Assembly (NCBI GenBank): GCA_002384765.1
Contig: DGBM01000172.1
Coordinates: 1 to 8,169 of the forward strand
From: Demequinaceae bacterium UBA4004
GTDB lineage: Bacteria > Actinomycetota > Actinomycetes > Actinomycetales > Demequinaceae
Direction: 5' to 3'
DNA length: 8,169 nt
Shown: positions 6,021 through 8,169 of the stretch, piece after piece
Numbering within the stretch: position 1 is the stretch's first letter
How the letters are laid out: the number at the start of each line of letters is the position of its first letter
The notes under the pieces: model-generated
What the model saw: the letters and a program-made list of their open reading frames with translations, nothing else
What the model was told of the DNA's origin: nothing
The model's database searches: none
Made by a program: the position numbers and the translations under genes

Positions 6021-6551
6021 GTGACTCTGCACATGTTCTCCGACGAATCGAAGGCCCGCGGGTACATCACCGCGGCGGTCGTTGTGCCCGCGGGATCAGT
6101 AGCGCGCGTCCGCTCCACCTGTTCCAGCTGGGCCATGCCTGGATCCCGCAGGTTCCACGCACAGAAGGAGAGCTCTGTGCGCAGGAGGTTGGCGCTGGCT
6201 TCGCTTGTCTCGATGGAGCGCGATGTCCACATCGTTCTCGTGGAATCCGCGCGGGGCAAGATTCAGCTCGAGGCTCGCCGGTCTCATCTTGCGGCGCTAG
6301 CGCGGTGGGCATCCGACGCAGGAGTATCCCGTTGGGTGATCGAGCTCGACCAAACAGTACAGGCCGAGGATCGGCGGACCCTGAGTTCGGTGGGCACCGG
6401 GACCACGACAGCCGATCTTGAGTACGTCCATTTGCTGGCGGCGCACGATGCGGTGCTGTGGGCGGCTGACTTGGCCGCGTGGAGTTGGACGCGTGGCGGT
6501 GAGTTCCGGGCCGGGATCGAGCCACTTGTGGTCGCCCGCATCCGAGTGTAG
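6021..6551 (+). CDS. DUF3800-like protein (RNase H-type fold), function unknown
   Basis: 176 residues from the GTG at 6021. The start HMFSDESKARGYITAAVVVP (4-23) has the acidic DES motif on the first strand. EYVHLLAAHDAVLWAADLAAWSWTRGGEFRAGIEPLV (134-170) carries an acidic residue (D150) near the end, followed by an Ala/Trp-rich helix. This is the layout of DUF3800 and related RNase H-like proteins, with acidic residues at D8/E9, E74 and D150 as candidate metal ligands. I recall close relatives as common hypothetical proteins in actinobacteria. No substrate is known. GTG 6021 was preferred because family similarity begins there; a GTG at 5994 and an ATG at 6033 are in frame and possible, and none has a good ribosome-binding site. 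It stands alone, followed by a hairpin. Whether it still belongs to the neighbouring mobile remnant is unknown. Confidence 0.7.
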   Translation: MTLHMFSDESKARGYITAAVVVPAGSVARVRSTCSSWAMPGSRRFHAQKESSVRRRLALASLVSMERDVHIVLVESARGKIQLEARRSHLAALARWASDAGVSRWVIELDQTVQAEDRRTLSSVGTGTTTADLEYVHLLAAHDAVLWAADLAAWSWTRGGEFRAGIEPLVVARIRV

Positions 6552-6561
6552 AAAGCGCGAA

Positions 6562-6596
6562 ACCCGACACGCCCACCGTCCGGAGGGCTGTCGGGT
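6562..6596 (+). terminator. Hairpin downstream of the DUF3800-like gene
   Basis: ACCCGACA (6562-6569) pairs perfectly with TGTCGGGT (6589-6596), and GCCC (6571-6574) with GGGC (6585-6588) after one bulged C. This gives a 12-bp stem with a 10-base loop, beginning 11 bases after the stop codon. Position and strength fit a transcription terminator. The U-tract is poor (CCACTTCTC), as often in actinobacteria. Confidence 0.6.
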
Positions 6597-6651
6597 CCAC
6601 TTCTCAGGGCTATTGCCCATCGCCCTTACAGTTTCCGCCGTGTGGGCTCGC

Positions 6652-6740
6652 TCGTCAAGTGCCGGCGCCTGATCTGTGGACACGCCCCGGCCTCGCGCCT
6701 ACGGTGCGCCCGCCAAGTTGGGCGAGTGTTGCGCGCCCGC
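6652..6740 (+). pseudogene. Chimeric relic of a DnaQ-like exonuclease gene
   Basis: Two pieces copied from, or homologous to, the exonuclease locus at 7564 are joined end to end. Bases 6659-6688 match 7492-7520 upstream of that gene (GTGCCGG..., GATCTGTGGACA, GCCCC) with two substitutions and one extra base. Bases 6689-6735 match 7926-7971 inside it, encoding RAYGAPAKLGECCA, with three substitutions and one extra base. All three substitutions are silent in the exonuclease frame (CTG/TTG, GGT/GGC, TGC/TGT). The roughly 400 bases between the two sites are absent here. There is no start codon, metal-binding motif or stop in proper arrangement, so it cannot make an exonuclease. Homology may extend left to about 6650. 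Confidence 0.75.
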
Positions 6741-6770
6741 CGATCGGGGGATCCGATGTCGCTGCTCGCT

Positions 6771-7097
6771 CTATCGCGCAGCGAGGGTGTCGCTCACGAG
6801 CCGGTTCATGGAGACGCCTGACTGTGCGGCCTTGATCGCGAGTTCGCGATGCCGGGCGGGCGTGAGGCGCACCACGAACTTCCCGGAGTAGTCGCGGTCC
6901 GCAAGCGAGGCGGGCGGCTGAGAGCCTTCGGCGACCATCTGCGCTACCACGTCGTCCACGAGGCGTCGGATGCCCGCGAAGGCTGCTTGCTCGTCGGCGT
7001 CGAGCCACGACAGCGAGGGAAACTCTGCAACGGTCCCGACGTACTCGCCATCCTCGGGAGACCAGGAGACCTGGTAGGTGTAATGGTTCGTGCTCAC
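6771..7097 (-). CDS. hicB: HicB-family antitoxin with ribbon-helix-helix domain
   Basis: 108-residue antitoxin partner of HicA. The N-terminal half is the degenerate RNase H-like HicB fold: YTYQVSWSPEDGEYVGTVAEFPSLSWLDADEQAAFAGI (6-43), i.e. a strand, the 'dG.yvgtv.EfPgl...g.t..eA' pattern and a helix. The C-terminal half (about 70-107: YSGKFVVRLTPARHRELAIKAAQSGVSMNRLVSDTLA) is an Arc/CopG ribbon-helix-helix domain that should bind the operon's operator. The GTG start overlaps the hicA TGA by 4 nt (GTGA). AGGAG lies 7 bases upstream (plus-strand 7105-7109), so the start is secure. The role known for the family is neutralising HicA by direct binding and repressing the operon. Confidence 0.87.
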   Translation of the reverse strand: MSTNHYTYQVSWSPEDGEYVGTVAEFPSLSWLDADEQAAFAGIRRLVDDVVAQMVAEGSQPPASLADRDYSGKFVVRLTPARHRELAIKAAQSGVSMNRLVSDTLAAR

Positions 7098-7354
7098 TGA
7101 GGGTCTCCTCTCTCTCGGTCAAGTCGCTCAAGCGCGGCCAACACCTGACGGACCTGATAGGGCTTGGCCTGCCCGTTCCTGTTCTGGATGTTCACCCTTG
7201 GGTCGCCCGCCCAGGGGGTGCGGTACACCTCGTGTGAGCCGGAGCCTCCGACCGGATCGCCGAAGAAGTGCCGACACACAGATGCGAGATCGTCGAACGA
7301 CACGGATGCGGGCGCTCGCCGCATCTGCTCCACTCTCTTCTCAATCTTGCTCAT
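7094..7354 (-). CDS. hicA: HicA-family mRNA interferase toxin
   Basis: 86-residue toxin. HicA toxins are small double-stranded-RNA-binding-fold ribonucleases that cut mRNA and tmRNA and slow growth. The protein has the helix EKRVEQMRRAP (5-15), SFDDLASVCRHFFG (19-32), then GGSGSHEVYRTPWAGDPRVNIQ (36-57) with the invariant His at 41 in the glycine/serine-rich loop, and the closing helix KPYQVRQVLAALERL (64-78). The ATG at 7354 was chosen because similarity begins at SKIEKRV; the open frame upstream to 7540 is Arg-rich and has no family likeness. No ribosome-binding site precedes it. An AT-richer patch with an imperfect dyad (GATA...TATC, 7356-7376) sits directly upstream and could hold the promoter/operator. 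The active-site His is present, so it looks functional. Its stop overlaps hicB. Confidence 0.87.
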   Translation of the reverse strand: MSKIEKRVEQMRRAPASVSFDDLASVCRHFFGDPVGGSGSHEVYRTPWAGDPRVNIQNRNGQAKPYQVRQVLAALERLDRERGDPQ

Positions 7355-7355
7355 A

Positions 7356-7376
7356 GCGATAGTACTACTACCGGTA
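7356..7376. promoter_or_regulatory. Possible operator upstream of hicAB
   Basis: A short AT-richer island with an imperfect 21-bp dyad bounded by GATA and TATC and containing AGTACT and ACCGGT lies directly before the hicA start. On the minus strand, TACTAT resembles a -10 box but lies only 4 bases from the ATG, and no matching -35 at 16-18 bases is clear. It is offered as a candidate binding site for the HicB ribbon-helix-helix domain. Confidence 0.3.
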
Positions 7377-7509
7377 TCAACACGAAAGAGCGCTGGCGGT
7401 CCTCGACCTCGGTGTTCGTCACGGCGCTCCCCCTCTGCGGGCCTATCGGCTCGTGTGGCTACCCTCTCGCCGCCCACTGACATCGCGTCACGTGCCGGGG
7501 CCCGATCTG

Positions 7510-7537
7510 TGGACAGCCCCCACCCCCGCGCTACTCT
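7510..7537 (+). promoter_or_regulatory. Probable promoter of the exonuclease gene
   Basis: TGGACA (7510-7515), a 16-base spacer and TACTCT (7532-7537) fit an actinobacterial SigA-type promoter. They would start a transcript near 7544, about 20 bases before the ATG, leaving room for the ribosome-binding site GGAGG at 7551-7555. The -35 context TGTGGACA is repeated in the relic at 6675-6682 and in the toxin-antitoxin promoter at 4954-4961. Confidence 0.5.
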
Positions 7538-7563
7538 CAAGACAACTGAGGGAGGGGACCCCC

Positions 7564-8169
7564 ATGACAGGCTTCGCCGTCATCGACCTTGAGACCACGG
7601 GCTTCGCCTACAACGGCGCGGACCGCATCTGCGAGGTCGGCGTCGTGCTCCTCGACAGAGAAGGAAACCGCGAGCACTCCTGGACCACCCTCATCAACCC
7701 CCAAAGAGACCTAGGTGCGCAGCACGTCCACCACATCGACGCAACGGACGCCCGCGTCGCGCCCCGGTTTGAGGACGTCGTGGGTGACCTCACCGAGCTG
7801 CTGGCCGGGCGGGTGCTCGCCGCGCACAACAGCGCGTTCGACACCGCCTTCCTGATCGCCGAGTATGCGCGCGCCGGGTGGCCTCTCGCACTCACCCGCG
7901 AGGAGACGCTGTGCACCATGCGCCTGGCCCGCGCCTACGGTGCGCCCGCCAAGCTGGGTGAGTGCTGCGCGCACTTTGGTGTGCCCCTCACGGAGGCTCA
8001 CGCGGCCCTCGCCGACGCTGAGGCCGCGGCCGGTGTGCTCGCCGCCTACATCGCGGCATCGGGGTCGCGGCGCGAGTGGGATGGGTGGCTCGCGTTAGGC
8101 GAGCAGTTGCGGTGGCCTGCGCCGCCGCCGCGTGGGGTGGCGTCAGTGCTCAGGGGCACGACGCGTCCC
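7564..8169 (+). CDS. DEDDh 3'-5' exonuclease, DnaQ/epsilon-like, 3' end outside window
   Basis: 202 codons are open from ATG 7564 to the right edge. All exonuclease motifs of the DEDDh group are present: Exo I, AVIDLETTG with D8 and E10; Exo II, LAAHNSAFDTAFL with D93; Exo III, EAHAALADAEA with H146 and D151. The protein should remove nucleotides from 3' ends of DNA (or RNA) with two metal ions. It resembles stand-alone epsilon-like exonucleases of actinobacteria rather than a polymerase-fused domain. After the catalytic domain (about 1-160) a Pro-rich segment begins (WPAPPPRG), perhaps a linker to a further domain outside the window. The start is supported by GGAGG at 7551-7555, eight bases upstream, and by Exo I beginning at residue 5. 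A truncated homologous copy lies at 6652-6740. Its role in DNA repair, proofreading or defence cannot be told from here. Confidence 0.9.
   Translation, partial: MTGFAVIDLETTGFAYNGADRICEVGVVLLDREGNREHSWTTLINPQRDLGAQHVHHIDATDARVAPRFEDVVGDLTELLAGRVLAAHNSAFDTAFLIAEYARAGWPLALTREETLCTMRLARAYGAPAKLGECCAHFGVPLTEAHAALADAEAAAGVLAAYIAASGSRREWDGWLALGEQLRWPAPPPRGVASVLRGTTRP

Noticed and set aside
6676..6891. A 71-codon plus-strand frame containing RAYGAPAKLGECCA as a real small gene
   Set aside because: The recognisable part is a relic of the exonuclease interior and the rest runs antisense to hicB; there is no ribosome-binding site and no conserved continuation.
7355..7540. N-terminal extension of HicA starting at 7540
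   Set aside because: Family similarity and normal length begin at ATG 7354; the extension is low-complexity and covers the divergent promoter region.

Overview
The window is uniformly GC-rich with strong G/C bias at wobble positions, GTG starts, and 4-nt ATGA/GTGA gene overlaps. This fits a high-GC Gram-positive actinobacterium; the genus cannot be told from sequence alone. It reads as a defence / accessory island.

Left half (1-4789, minus strand): three genes of a type I Wadjet anti-plasmid operon in the canonical order jetA (DUF3375, kleisin-like), jetB (DUF4194, KITE-like) and jetC (MukB/SbcC-like SMC ATPase). They are coupled by 4-nt stop/start overlaps. jetC runs off the left edge after 870 codons, and jetD, the TOPRIM nuclease that normally follows, would lie outside the window. 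The known complex loads on DNA, extrudes loops and cleaves small circular DNA. This part is a known system, not a new one.

Middle (4790-5850): a compact plus-strand toxin-antitoxin pair, a small BrnT-like toxin candidate plus a ribbon-helix-helix antitoxin. It is read divergently from the Jet operon. In front of it lies a dense nest of inverted repeats around an apparent leaderless promoter. The pair is flanked by two decayed pieces of what look like DUF4143-type AAA ATPase genes: a Walker B piece on the plus strand at 4824-4912 and a C-terminal piece on the minus strand at 5675-5790. Abutting the second piece are three direct repeats at an exact 23-bp period (5783-5845), resembling a transposon end or protein-binding iterons.

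Right half (5850-8169): a plus-strand gene for a DUF3800-like (RNase H-fold) protein followed by a hairpin; a short chimeric relic of an exonuclease gene; a hicA-hicB toxin-antitoxin operon on the minus strand; and a plus-strand DEDDh 3'-5' exonuclease (DnaQ/epsilon-like) cut by the right edge. The relic at 6659-6735 joins a copy of the exonuclease promoter-proximal sequence directly to a copy of its interior, with the intervening ~400 bp missing.

Overall the window combines one complete-looking defence operon (as far as visible), two toxin-antitoxin modules and several gene fragments, a pattern typical of a recombining genomic island.
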